In this document: positions 18,129 through 26,032 of the stretch, one piece after another | How positions within the stretch are numbered: position 1 is the stretch's first letter | Layout of the letters: each line of letters begins with the position of its first letter | Assembly (NCBI RefSeq): GCF_036625195.1 | Contig: NZ_JAZKUG010000001.1 | Coordinates: 4,092,001 to 4,156,000, forward strand | Source of the DNA: Accumulibacter sp. | GTDB lineage: Bacteria; Pseudomonadota; Gammaproteobacteria; Burkholderiales; Rhodocyclaceae | DNA: 64,000 nt | Reading direction: 5' to 3' | Translations under genes and position numbers: made by a program | Notes under the pieces: model-generated | Told to the model about the DNA's origin: nothing | Databases searched by the model: none | The model's input: the letters and a program-made list of their open reading frames with translations, nothing else

Positions 18129-18157
18129 TTGACCGGGACACGGGATTTTCCTATCCT
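18129..18157 (+). promoter_or_regulatory. Sigma-70 promoter of the DUF2934 gene
   Basis: TTGACC (18129-18134), a 17-base spacer, and TATCCT (18152-18157). Transcription would start near 18164, leaving an 84-base leader before the ATG at 18248. It is one of the better -35/-10 pairs in this GC-rich window. The rest of the gap 18054-18247 shows nothing else. Confidence 0.6.
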
Positions 18158-18247
18158 GCGGCCATGGCCGGGATCCGGCGACTCGTCCGGCCGACCGCAC
18201 CACCCACACCACCCATTCCTCCCCATCGCACGACATGCAAAGGAATC

Positions 18248-18700
18248 ATGATGACTGAAGCCAAGCCCCCCGCCAAGAAGGCGCCCGCGACCCGAAAGAC
18301 CACCACCCCGGCGGCAACCGAAGCGCCAGTCAAGGCTGCGGCAGCAACCGCGGCCGCCGCAGCCGCGACTGAAGCAGTCGCTGCCGAAACGCTGACCAAG
18401 GCAGCTGCGACCAGGAAGGCGGCGGCGGTGAAGAAGAACCCGGCAAAGGAGGCTGCAGCGGCACCAGCCGCCGCCCCCGCGGCAGCGCAACCCGCGGCTG
18501 CCGCGCCCGTCGACGCCGCCGCCGCAGCGGCGCCGGCTGCCCCCACAATCGCCGGGCCGAGTGCCGAGGAACGCTATCGCATGGTTGAGTCGGCTGCCTA
18601 TTTCATCGCCGAGAAGGATGGCTTCCAGGGCTGCGCCACGCATTACTGGACCCTGGCCGAGCGCGAGATTGCCGTCAGCCTCGGTGAAGTCGAGGCTTGA
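18248..18700 (+). CDS. Lys/Ala-rich protein with C-terminal DUF2934 domain, 150 aa
   Basis: The start is ATG 18248 or the adjacent ATG 18251, with AAAGGAA just upstream. Residues 1-105 are low-complexity and built almost entirely of Ala, Lys, Pro, Thr and Val, with TRK and VKK motifs, like the C-terminal tails of histone H1-like AlgP/HctB proteins. The C-terminal 40 residues (RYRMVESAAYFIAEKDGF...LAEREIAVSL) fit DUF2934, a short helical domain of unknown role. A DNA-binding or compacting role through the basic tail is inference only. It has its own promoter and is not clearly cotranscribed with the next gene. Confidence 0.75.
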   Translation: MMTEAKPPAKKAPATRKTTTPAATEAPVKAAAATAAAAAATEAVAAETLTKAAATRKAAAVKKNPAKEAAAAPAAAPAAAQPAAAAPVDAAAAAAPAAPTIAGPSAEERYRMVESAAYFIAEKDGFQGCATHYWTLAEREIAVSLGEVEA

Positions 18701-18733
18701 TGTGGCGTTGTCCAGCCGCCCACCAGCGACCCT

Positions 18734-19222
18734 GTGCCGGAGCGCCGCGTGCGCAAGCGACTGATCGCCGACCGGCAACCGGAAGCCGCGCAGGCACCTG
18801 CTGACTGGCTGCGGCTGGACGAGCTCGCCGACGTCGAGATCAGCTCCGAGGATGCGGCCCATCCGATCGAGTCGGCGCTGCTCGCCGCTGCCGGCAATGG
18901 CTGGCGCGCCTCGCTTCCCGGCCGCCAGACCATCCGCCTGGTCTTCGCCCAACCACAGCGGCTGCGCCTGATCGCACTGCGTTTCGTCGAAACTTCCTGC
19001 CAGCGCACGCAGGAGTACCTCCTGCGCTGGTCCGGCGACGGCGGCCAGTCGTTCCACGACATCGTCCGGCAACAATGGAACTTCGACCCGCACGGGGCAA
19101 GCACGCAGACCGAGCAACACCGCGTCGACCTTGCTGCGGTCGGCGTCCTCGAACTGATCATCACACCCGACATCGCCGACCCGCAGGCGATTGCCTCGCT
19201 GACCGAGATGCGCCTGGCCTGA
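18734..19222 (+). CDS. Discoidin-like (F5/8 type C-like) carbohydrate-binding protein
   Basis: 162 aa from a GTG at 18734; a second GTG at 18749 has a better-spaced CGGAG. The body looks like a beta-sandwich: RQTIRLVFAQPQRLRLIALRF, then EYLLRWSGDGGQSFHDI, QQWNFDPHGA and VLELIITPDI. This pattern resembles small proteobacterial proteins annotated as carbohydrate-binding with a discoidin-type fold. There is no signal peptide, so a cytoplasmic location is expected. It sits 33 bases after the DUF2934 gene and could be cotranscribed. Function unknown. Confidence 0.65.
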   Translation: MPERRVRKRLIADRQPEAAQAPADWLRLDELADVEISSEDAAHPIESALLAAAGNGWRASLPGRQTIRLVFAQPQRLRLIALRFVETSCQRTQEYLLRWSGDGGQSFHDIVRQQWNFDPHGASTQTEQHRVDLAAVGVLELIITPDIADPQAIASLTEMRLA

Positions 19223-19235
19223 GAAATCGGCAGGA

Positions 19236-19254
19236 CCGGTCGTCAGCCGACCGG
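19236..19254. terminator. Possible hairpin between convergent genes
   Basis: CCGGTCG-TCAGC-CGACCGG, a 7-bp GC-rich stem lying 14 bases after the stop of the discoidin-like gene and facing dps. No U-run follows, so intrinsic termination is doubtful. Confidence 0.3.
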
Positions 19255-19366
19255 AAGCAAGGGAAGAAAGCCCCTCATGATCAGTCCGAGGAGCCCCGTC
19301 GCCGCAATCGGGTGGCTGACCTTCCCCTGAAAACCCGGCGCAGCAGGCGGTGCAGCCGCCGGCCGA

Positions 19367-19861
19367 TCAATCCTCGAGCAGACTGCGCAGCATCCACGCC
19401 GTCTTCTCATGTACCTCCAGCCGCTGTGTCAGGAGGTCGGTGGTCGGCTGATCGTTCGCCGCAGTCACCACCGGCAGCAGCTCGCGCGCAGTCCGTGCCG
19501 TCGCCTCCTGCGCGGCGACGAGATGGCGAATCATCTCGACTGCCCGGGGAACCCCTTCCACCTCGGCGATCGACGCGAGGCGGCTGAACTCGCGATAGGT
19601 GCCCGGCGCCGGGTGACCCAGCGCGCGAATCCGCTCGGCGATGACGTCGAGCGCGGTCCACTGTTCGCTGTACTGCGCCATGAACATCAGGTGCAGTGTG
19701 TTGAACATCGGGCCGGTGACGTTCCAGTGGAAATTGTGCGTCATCAGGTAGAGGGTATAGCTGTCGGCGAGCAGTGCCGACAGGCCGTGCGCGATCTTCT
19801 CCCGATCCTCGGCGCTGATGCCGATGTTGATCGCGGGTGCAGTGGCAGTCCTGGTTTTCAT
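19367..19861 (-). CDS. dps: Dps-type DNA-protection ferritin
   Basis: 164 aa. Dps forms a dodecamer that oxidises and stores iron using hydrogen peroxide and can coat DNA. The start ATG at 19861 has a strong GGAGG 7 bases upstream. Ferroxidase-site residues are visible: H42 and H45 (THNFHWNVTG), D72 and E76 (DVIAERIRALG). It ends RSLLED. It is monocistronic. The 207 bases upstream (19862-20068) contain no gene and no operator I can name, though OxyR control is usual for the family. Confidence 0.94.
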   Translation of the reverse strand: MKTRTATAPAINIGISAEDREKIAHGLSALLADSYTLYLMTHNFHWNVTGPMFNTLHLMFMAQYSEQWTALDVIAERIRALGHPAPGTYREFSRLASIAEVEGVPRAVEMIRHLVAAQEATARTARELLPVVTAANDQPTTDLLTQRLEVHEKTAWMLRSLLED

Positions 19862-20068
19862 CGTGCGACCTCCTTCAGTGAAGAATCCTGCCAGCGGGAT
19901 GCTGGTCACGAATGCGTCACGCAGCGAACTCCCCGACGCGGGAAGTGCTCGTTCCCTGGCCCCGAAACTGCCGTCTCAGGCAGTGACGTATCCGACGCAT
20001 GGCGAGATTCTAGGAACAGCCCGATGATGGATCCAATGAATTGTGAAGATGATCACGATTGCCACGAG

Positions 20069-22187
20069 CTATGACGAGTGAGGCGCGACCGCCGACCCCC
20101 GTGCGCGCTGACGCGGCCTTTGGCGTCGCGCCGCGGGCGCCTCGCCACGCACCGCGAAGACCGGCACCACCGCCGGCCACAGACCGCGTTCGCTGGCCTG
20201 CGCACCATCGAAGACCAGCCAGCTCTGGCCGCCGTAGTGCGGCAGCGGCCGTGCCAGCGAGCGCAGCGCTGCCGCATCGCCGGCAGCGACCGCCAGCAGC
20301 GGCCCGCGCTCGATCGTCCATACCCGCGCCGAGCCGCGCGTTGCGTTCGCGCCCAGGCTCTGCGCCTGCAGCGGCAGACCATTGGCGAGCAGCGCGGCAT
20401 CGACCTCGGTCGGCGTGCCGACGAGCATCACCGACTCGCCAGCCGCCAACGCCGCCCGCAGGTCCGCCAGGCAAGCGGCGTCGCCGGCCGCTCGAAGAAC
20501 CGCCCGACGACCGTCTCGGCAGCCTCGCGAAACGCTGCATCGCCCCACGACCAGCCAGCGCGGCTTCAGCGCGCCGACCCAGCGGCGCAGGATGAGCGGC
20601 AGCTCGCTGACTTCCTGCAGCCGCCGCCAGGTGCGCGCTTCGGGGTCGATGCGGATGCGCTCGGGCAGGAAATCGAGGTCGAACTCGGCCACCGCTGCGC
20701 TCGCCGGTCGAACGTCGACCCAGCGCGTGACGCTGTGCTCGCCGCTGGCGATCTCGACCGGCAGTCTGACCGCCAGCGCCGGCTGCCCTGACGCAGCGTC
20801 AGGCGCAGGCGATGGCCCGACGGTGAGCGGCTGGCCACGGCATCATCGACCGTGAACACCGGCAACTGCCGCGAACTCAGCCACTGCTCGAAGACGCCGC
20901 GCAGGTCGCCGCCCGCGGCGCGCTCGAAGGCTCGCCGCAGATCGTCCCAGCTCGCGTGCGAAAGCGGTGTGCCTGCCAGAAATCGCGCAAGCCCCTGCCG
21001 CGAATGCCACCTCGCCGATGCGATCACGCAAGCATCAGGAAAAACATTGCCGCCTTGCCATAGCCGACCGCCGCCTCGGCGCCATGCCGGCGGCTGCGGA
21101 AGTCGCGCAGCGCCGGCTGCTCGCTCGCCGGCAACGCCGCCGCATCGCGCAGCCAGGCGAGCCGCATGGCGCTGTGCGGCCGCCGTGAACGCTCCTCGCT
21201 GTAGGCGTAATCGGCGAGAAAGGTGGTCAGCCCTTCGCTCCAGTTGCCGCTGCGTGCATCGACGTAGACGCCGTTGCCCCACCAGTTGTGCAGCACCTCG
21301 TGGCCGAGCGAGGTGGCGCGAATGAACGGCAGGCGCAGGACATCGACGCCGAGGTAGGTCAGCGTCGGCATGCCGAGGCCGGTCGGCAGCGGACTGGCGA
21401 CGATCGAGAAGGCGTCGTAGGGGTAGGCGCCGATGAGTGCGCTGTAGCGCTCGATGTAGCGCGCGCTGTCGGCGAGGTAGCCTTCGGCGAGCCCCGGCTC
21501 GGCGTCGAGAGATCGGCGGGAAATAGGTTCGCAGGCGCAGCGGCGAGCGCACCGGCACGCGCCACCAGACGTTCGCGCACGCGCCAGGGACCGGCCATCA
21601 GGTCGATGCCATCGGTCGGCTGCGCGAACTCGAACTCGGCCTCGTAGCGATCGCCGGCAGCCCGTCGGCAGCCGTTCCATCCGCAGGCTGCCGGGGACGA
21701 CGGCGCGCTGCTCGCCGGGCACCGACAGGCGCACCCGGTAGCTGAACAGCGCCAGCGGCGGCTGCGGTACCAGCCGCTGCCCGCGGCGAGGAACGATCCG
21801 GCGGCCGCCGCCATCGGCGGCTGGCGTTGCAACACCTGGCGATGGTCGCGACGCATTTCGGTCGCCGGCAGCGTCCCGCCGTAAGCGATGCGCACACGCT
21901 GGACGCCTGCCGGCAAGGCGAATCGCCAGGTGCGCGTGCCGTCGCCACGGCTGCCGGCAAGGTCTCGCCGGGACGATCTGGCCAGCCGGCCGCCTGCACC
22001 TCGCGCACGCTCAGTGACTCGTGCAGGGCGAACTGCGAAGATCCGCCCGGAAACTGGCAGTTCGGCGATCACCTCGAGCCGCCGCGTCGCCGGTTCGAGC
22101 GTCACCGCCAGATCCAGGTCGGCGGCCGCGCGCGCTGCCCAGCGCGAGCAGCAGCAGTGCGCCGGCAAGCCACGCCCGCGGCATCAT
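20069..22187 (-). pseudogene. M1-family zinc metallopeptidase, multiply frameshifted
   Basis: Starts with MMPRAWLAGALLLLALGSAR, a signal peptide, at an ATG that overlaps the ChaN-family stop (ATGATG at 22182-22187). Homology then jumps between all three minus-strand frames: at least nine single-base-type shifts, near 22130, 22045, 21965, 21775, 21665, 21510, 21045, 20990 and 20795, with two more likely near 20535 and 20480. The pieced-together protein has the M1 core GHEVLHNWWGN (HExxH at 21288-21302), the downstream zinc-ligand Glu in NWSEGLTTFLADY, and a C-terminal region ending near 20069. Each segment still reads as good protein, so the decay is recent or the bases are wrong in this stretch only. 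It would have been a periplasmic aminopeptidase-like enzyme and is the last gene of the LOV operon. Confidence 0.8.
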
Positions 22188-23389
22188 TCCGGCGGCAAGC
22201 GGACGACGATGTCGAGCGTCGTATCGCCGCGTCCGACCCGTAGCGGCAGCCAGGTGCCGGGCGCTGCCGCCCGTACCAGCGCGATCACGGCCGCTGCCTT
22301 GCCTGCTGGTCGACCGGCGACCTCGAGCAGTCGGTCGCCGGCCATCAGCCCGCTCTTCTCGGCCAGGCTGCCGGCGGTGACCGCCTGCACGCGGACGGCC
22401 GAGGCACCGGCGATGTCTTCCAGTTGCACGCCGAGACGAGGCGGCGGCACGGCCAGCGCCGGCTTCGACGGCAGCACGAAGAGCGCGTCGGCGAGGCCCG
22501 GCTGCATCTCGCGACACGCCTCGGCGAACGCCAGCGGCAGCAGCGTGACGACGCGCCCGACGCCGAGGGCACGCAGCTGGTGCGGGACGCCATGACCATG
22601 GCGCAGGTGTCCGCTGCCGATGACGCCGACGACGAGTGGCGGCCGCCCATCGCCCTGCCCCGACGCCAAGCGCACGGCCAGCGCTTCGGCCATGGCGCGG
22701 TCCCAGTTCAGCTGCGCCTCGACGAAATGGCGGAAGCCGCGGCTGTCGCGACCGCCGTGGCCATGCGCGTGTTCGCGGTAGACACTGAACAGGAAGTCGC
22801 GGTAGGCCGAGCTGGCCGGCGCCGCGCGGCCAACCCCTTCGCGCTCGCTCTCCGCCACGGCATCCCAGCCCTTGTCGCTGATCGCCCGCGTCAGGCGTGC
22901 ATCGACGTTGAGTGCCAGCATCGGCAGACGGTTGATGCGCACGAACTCGAAAAGCGGCAGGTAGAACGCAGCCGGAAAATTCCAGATCTCCTCCCAGCCG
23001 GTCTGCGCCAGCAATGCCGGCGCGCTCAGCTCGCCGGCCACCCAGCGATCGAGCACCGGCTGCACACGGCGCGGAAACATCTCGAAGCCGACGACCATCT
23101 GCGGACGCAGCGCGTGCAGCCCGGCGAGTACCTGCAGCTGCCAGCGGTGATGATCCTCGTCATCATGCTGCTCGCCGAGCAGGACGACATCAGCCGCGGC
23201 GGCGCGCGCCAACACCTCGTTGGCGGGGATACTCTCGCCATTCTCGCCGGCGATCCGCAGCCAGCCCACGGGCGCGGCGCAGGCTGCGCTGCGTGCTGCC
23301 GAGCCGGGCGGCAGCAGCGCAAGACCCAGGGCAGCGGCCACCACCAGCAGCGAAAACAACAGGAGCCAGCGACTACCGTGGCACGTCAT
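22184..23389 (-). CDS. ChaN-family protein with C-terminal PDZ domain
   Basis: 401 aa from the ATG at 23389, preceded by AGGGGAA. An N-terminal hydrophobic segment (WLLLFSLLVVAAALGLALL) indicates export or membrane anchoring; I see no clear lipobox. The ChaN (heme-binding, DUF399) domain has DVVLLGEQHDDEDHH near residue 60, VVGFEMFPRR, WEEIWNFPAAFY and VGVIGSGHLRHGHGVPHQL. ChaN of Campylobacter is an iron-regulated lipoprotein that binds cofacial heme dimers. The C-terminal 85 residues form a PDZ domain (RLGVQLEDIAG, AEKSGLMAGDRLLEVAG). It lies 18 bases after the LOV gene and overlaps the M1 peptidase start, so it is the third gene of the operon. Confidence 0.88.
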   Translation of the reverse strand: MTCHGSRWLLLFSLLVVAAALGLALLPPGSAARSAACAAPVGWLRIAGENGESIPANEVLARAAAADVVLLGEQHDDEDHHRWQLQVLAGLHALRPQMVVGFEMFPRRVQPVLDRWVAGELSAPALLAQTGWEEIWNFPAAFYLPLFEFVRINRLPMLALNVDARLTRAISDKGWDAVAESEREGVGRAAPASSAYRDFLFSVYREHAHGHGGRDSRGFRHFVEAQLNWDRAMAEALAVRLASGQGDGRPPLVVGVIGSGHLRHGHGVPHQLRALGVGRVVTLLPLAFAEACREMQPGLADALFVLPSKPALAVPPPRLGVQLEDIAGASAVRVQAVTAGSLAEKSGLMAGDRLLEVAGRPAGKAAAVIALVRAAAPGTWLPLRVGRGDTTLDIVVRLPPE

Positions 23390-23407
23390 CGGCTTCCCCT
23401 GGTCCAT

Positions 23408-23839
23408 TCAGCCGAAACTCGGCTGCTCCCCGCTGCCGCCGGCAGGCATCCCAGCACTGAGGTCGTACTGCACACCCAAGTAGTAGATCACCCGGCCCTC
23501 GCGATCGAGCAGCGGGCGAATCGACAGCCGGTTGAGGAACATGCTGCCATCGCGGCGATAATTGCGCAGGGTCACGACGCAGGCTTCCTGTCTCGCCAGC
23601 GCGGCCCGGATCGTTGCCAGCGCCGGCTGCTCGCGATCGTCTCCCTGCAGGAACCGGCAGTTGCGACCAACGATCTCTTCCTGCGGGTAGCCCGACATTT
23701 CCTCAAACACCTTGTTCGCATAGACGATCGGGTTGTCGGGCAGATCGGGGTCGGACAGGGTGATGCCATTGACGCAGGAATCAAGAATCTGCGTCAGCAC
23801 CCAAGGGATCAAACCGTCGTCTTTTGCCGTCGTGAACAT
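23408..23839 (-). CDS. Short LOV-domain blue-light receptor, 143 aa
   Basis: Start ATG 23839 with GGGAG upstream. Almost the whole protein is one PAS fold of the LOV class. The flavin-binding signature GRNCRFLQG is at residues 58-66, with the adduct-forming Cys61 and its partners Asn60, Arg62 and Gln65. The FMN-ring contacts N93 (LRNYRRDG), N103 (FLNRLSI) and Q124 (YLGVQYDLS) are all present. No effector domain is attached; only about 24 N-terminal and 15 C-terminal residues flank the core. Known short LOV proteins (e.g. Pseudomonas putida PpSB1) dimerise on illumination and signal through partners. The neighbours (SRPBCC protein upstream, ChaN-PDZ downstream) are candidate partners by context only. 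Confidence 0.92.
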   Translation of the reverse strand: MFTTAKDDGLIPWVLTQILDSCVNGITLSDPDLPDNPIVYANKVFEEMSGYPQEEIVGRNCRFLQGDDREQPALATIRAALARQEACVVTLRNYRRDGSMFLNRLSIRPLLDREGRVIYYLGVQYDLSAGMPAGGSGEQPSFG

Positions 23840-23889
23840 GGCGATCTCCCGCAAGGCAGCATGGCGCTACAGTGGACTGGCGCACAGGG

Positions 23890-24342
23890 TCAGCCCCTGG
23901 CGAGCATTTCCTTCTCGATGAGCAGCTTCAGCGTCTTCACCGTCCGCCGGGCGCCGTCCTGCAGCGCGAGGCGAACCAGCTTCTCGAGCGGTCGCAGGCG
24001 TGGCTCGAGTGCCGCGATTTCGAAGCTGAAGCGGAGCCGAGTCGATGGATTGCAGTCGTCAAACTCGTAAAGCGATGCATAGGGAGCCGAAACCCCCTGG
24101 AAACGGACACGTCCCGGAGCCTCCAGTTCGCTCACCTCGAACACCGATTCGGACTTGTGGCCCTGGTCGACGCGCACCTGACGCGCCTGGAAACCGATCC
24201 GCACTGGACCCGCCGAGAGCGCCTGGAGGCTCTGCACCTCCGGCGACCAGCGCGGATAGTTGACCAGGAAGTCGAGCGCGACGAACTGGAAGACGCGGTC
24301 GATCTCCTCGAACACGAGGATGTCAGCCGTGGCGCCGATCAT
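23890..24342 (-). CDS. SRPBCC-family (polyketide cyclase/START-like) protein
   Basis: 150 aa. The pattern ADILVFEEIDRVFQFVALDFLVNYPRWSPEVQSL... FQARQVRVDQGHKSESVFEVSELEAPGRVRFQG, with a long C-terminal helix (LVRLALQDGARRTVKTLKLLIEKEM), fits the helix-grip SRPBCC fold that binds hydrophobic ligands. No catalytic residues can be assigned. It is the first gene of the minus-strand unit, 50 bases upstream of the LOV gene. SRPBCC genes occur in light-induced regulons of other proteobacteria beside photolyases, so a light-linked role is conceivable but unproven. Confidence 0.75.
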   Translation of the reverse strand: MIGATADILVFEEIDRVFQFVALDFLVNYPRWSPEVQSLQALSAGPVRIGFQARQVRVDQGHKSESVFEVSELEAPGRVRFQGVSAPYASLYEFDDCNPSTRLRFSFEIAALEPRLRPLEKLVRLALQDGARRTVKTLKLLIEKEMLARG

Positions 24343-24445
24343 TGCTCAGCCCTTGTCCTCCATGGAGACTGCCACGCCGTCGTGCCACGTACCGCTCCGG
24401 CACCGCGCGGACTTCCGCTGCCGACAGCAGCGCGGCCCGAAACGG

Positions 24446-24562
24446 GGGTAGTCTGCTACCCTTCAACTGCAAAGTAAAGTCATCCGATCGCGCGCTCATC
24501 CGGCCGAAAACGTCGGGGTCTAGTCACGCGCGATGCCTGTCTGCTACCCTTCGACCTCAAAG
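24446..24562. repeat. 24-bp direct repeats and hairpin in a divergent intergenic region
   Basis: Two copies of a 24-base sequence, GTCTGCTACCCTTC followed by xAxxxCAAAG, lie at 24451-24474 and 24539-24562 (21 of 24 identical, 88 bases apart). The first copy is preceded by GGGTAG, making a hairpin GGGTAG-TCTG-CTACCC at 24446-24461; the second lacks the left arm. They lie in the 399-base gap between the divergent SRPBCC-LOV operon and the FHA-EAL gene, so they could be paired operator sites. I see no other feature in the gap. Confidence 0.45.
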
Positions 24563-24741
24563 CACACTTGGAGCACTGGCCTGATGTCTGCTCACCGAGG
24601 CACTTCGATGACTCCGCCGGATCTCCCATCGCGGAACGACGGCCCGTGCAAGTCTCCGCCGGTGACGGCATCCGGCCGACTTCGCCGCCGCGACGATGGG
24701 CGGTCGGCCGCTTGGGTAGAGGTCACGCGTCGGAGAAGCTG

Positions 24742-25863
24742 GTGAACGGGTTCTGGTTTCTCGAGTCGGTCAGCGCCCACGGCTCGCGCATCGTTTACAA
24801 CGTGGGTCATCTGCCCTTCAGGATCGGTCGCGATACGGACAACGACCTTGCGGTCGCGGCCGCCGGCCTCAGCCGGCATCACGCGGTACTCACGGAAGAC
24901 CTCAGCGGCCGTCTCAGGCTGACCGATCTCGACAGCCTGAACGGCACTTCGGTCAATCGGCAGCGTCTCGAAGGCTCGTGCCTGCTGCAGGAGAACGACA
25001 TCGTGCACTTCGGCGGCGTCGAGTTCCGCCTGGGCCTGCGCACGGTGGAGCTGCCCCGGTTCGACCAGTCGCAGACGATGCTGGCTCCTGCGGACTCGAC
25101 CCTGTCCGAACTCTTCGTGACCAATGAGGACGAGTTCCACCAGTTGCTCGCCGGCCACGGCATCAGCGGTGCAGCGCAAGCCATCGCCGATACCGGCGAC
25201 GGAACGATCGTCGCCTACGAGTTTCTCGGCCGTGCCTACCATCCGCAGTTGCCGGTCGCGCCGCTGCCGCTGTTCAAGATCGCGCGCAACCTCAATCGCG
25301 AGGCCGAGCTCAGCCAGGCATTCCGCAACTTCGCACTGACGGTGATGGCGCCGCGCCTGGACGGTTTCACGCTCTTTGCCAACGTCCATCCCAAAGAGAC
25401 CTTCAGCGCCGATTTCCTCGCCGCGCTGCGGCACACACGCCAGCACCTGCCCCGGCTTGACCTGGTGATCGAGGTACACGAAAGCGCCGTGACGGACGCG
25501 AAGGAACTGGTCGAACTGGCCGCCCGCCTGCGCGACATGGGCGTGCGCTTCGCCTATGATGACTTCGGCGCCGGACAGGCGCGCCTCAACGAACTGGGCG
25601 AGGCACCAGCACATTTCGTCAAGTTCGACATTGGGCTCGTGCGCAACATCCACCGCGCCAGCGAACGCAAACGGCACGTCGTGGGCGACCTCGTCAAGCT
25701 CGTCCTCGACCTCGGTTCGGTTCCGCTCGCCGAGGGGATCGAGTGCGCCGAGTCCGCCGCGACCTGTCACGCGATGGGGTTCAGACTCATCCAGGGCTTC
25801 CACGTCGGCAGACCGATCGCGGCGGACGACCTGCCGCCGGCGAGCGTGCTCACTGACTCCTGA
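24742..25863 (+). CDS. FHA-EAL protein (phosphothreonine-binding plus c-di-GMP phosphodiesterase domain)
   Basis: 373 aa from the GTG at 24742, which has GGAG 6 bases upstream; the longer frame is unlike a protein. FHA domain at residues 5-95: G29-R30, S44-R45-H46 and N67-G68-T69 are the phosphopeptide-binding residues. EAL domain from about 155 to the end: YEFLGR (EAL changed to EFL, Glu kept), NVHPKE, IEVHES, DDFGAG, KFDIG, AEGIECAE and QGFHVGRP. So the metal- and base-catalysis positions are largely kept and the domain may be active. The pairing suggests c-di-GMP turnover steered by Ser/Thr phosphorylation. No kinase gene is adjacent. The divergent upstream region carries the 24-bp repeats. 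Confidence 0.88.
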   Translation: MNGFWFLESVSAHGSRIVYNVGHLPFRIGRDTDNDLAVAAAGLSRHHAVLTEDLSGRLRLTDLDSLNGTSVNRQRLEGSCLLQENDIVHFGGVEFRLGLRTVELPRFDQSQTMLAPADSTLSELFVTNEDEFHQLLAGHGISGAAQAIADTGDGTIVAYEFLGRAYHPQLPVAPLPLFKIARNLNREAELSQAFRNFALTVMAPRLDGFTLFANVHPKETFSADFLAALRHTRQHLPRLDLVIEVHESAVTDAKELVELAARLRDMGVRFAYDDFGAGQARLNELGEAPAHFVKFDIGLVRNIHRASERKRHVVGDLVKLVLDLGSVPLAEGIECAESAATCHAMGFRLIQGFHVGRPIAADDLPPASVLTDS

Positions 25864-26032
25864 GATGGTGGCGGGGGGCTTCCGCTCCCCGGATCCGGAG
25901 GAAAGCGTCGCGCACAGGCGGGCATCGCGGGCGCGGGCCCGACGACACCGACCAGATCAAGCGGCGAGCGAGCAGCGCCGACCCTGTCGGCTTGGTACAA
26001 TGCCGGATTGACCGTCCTGCAGGCGCCCACAC

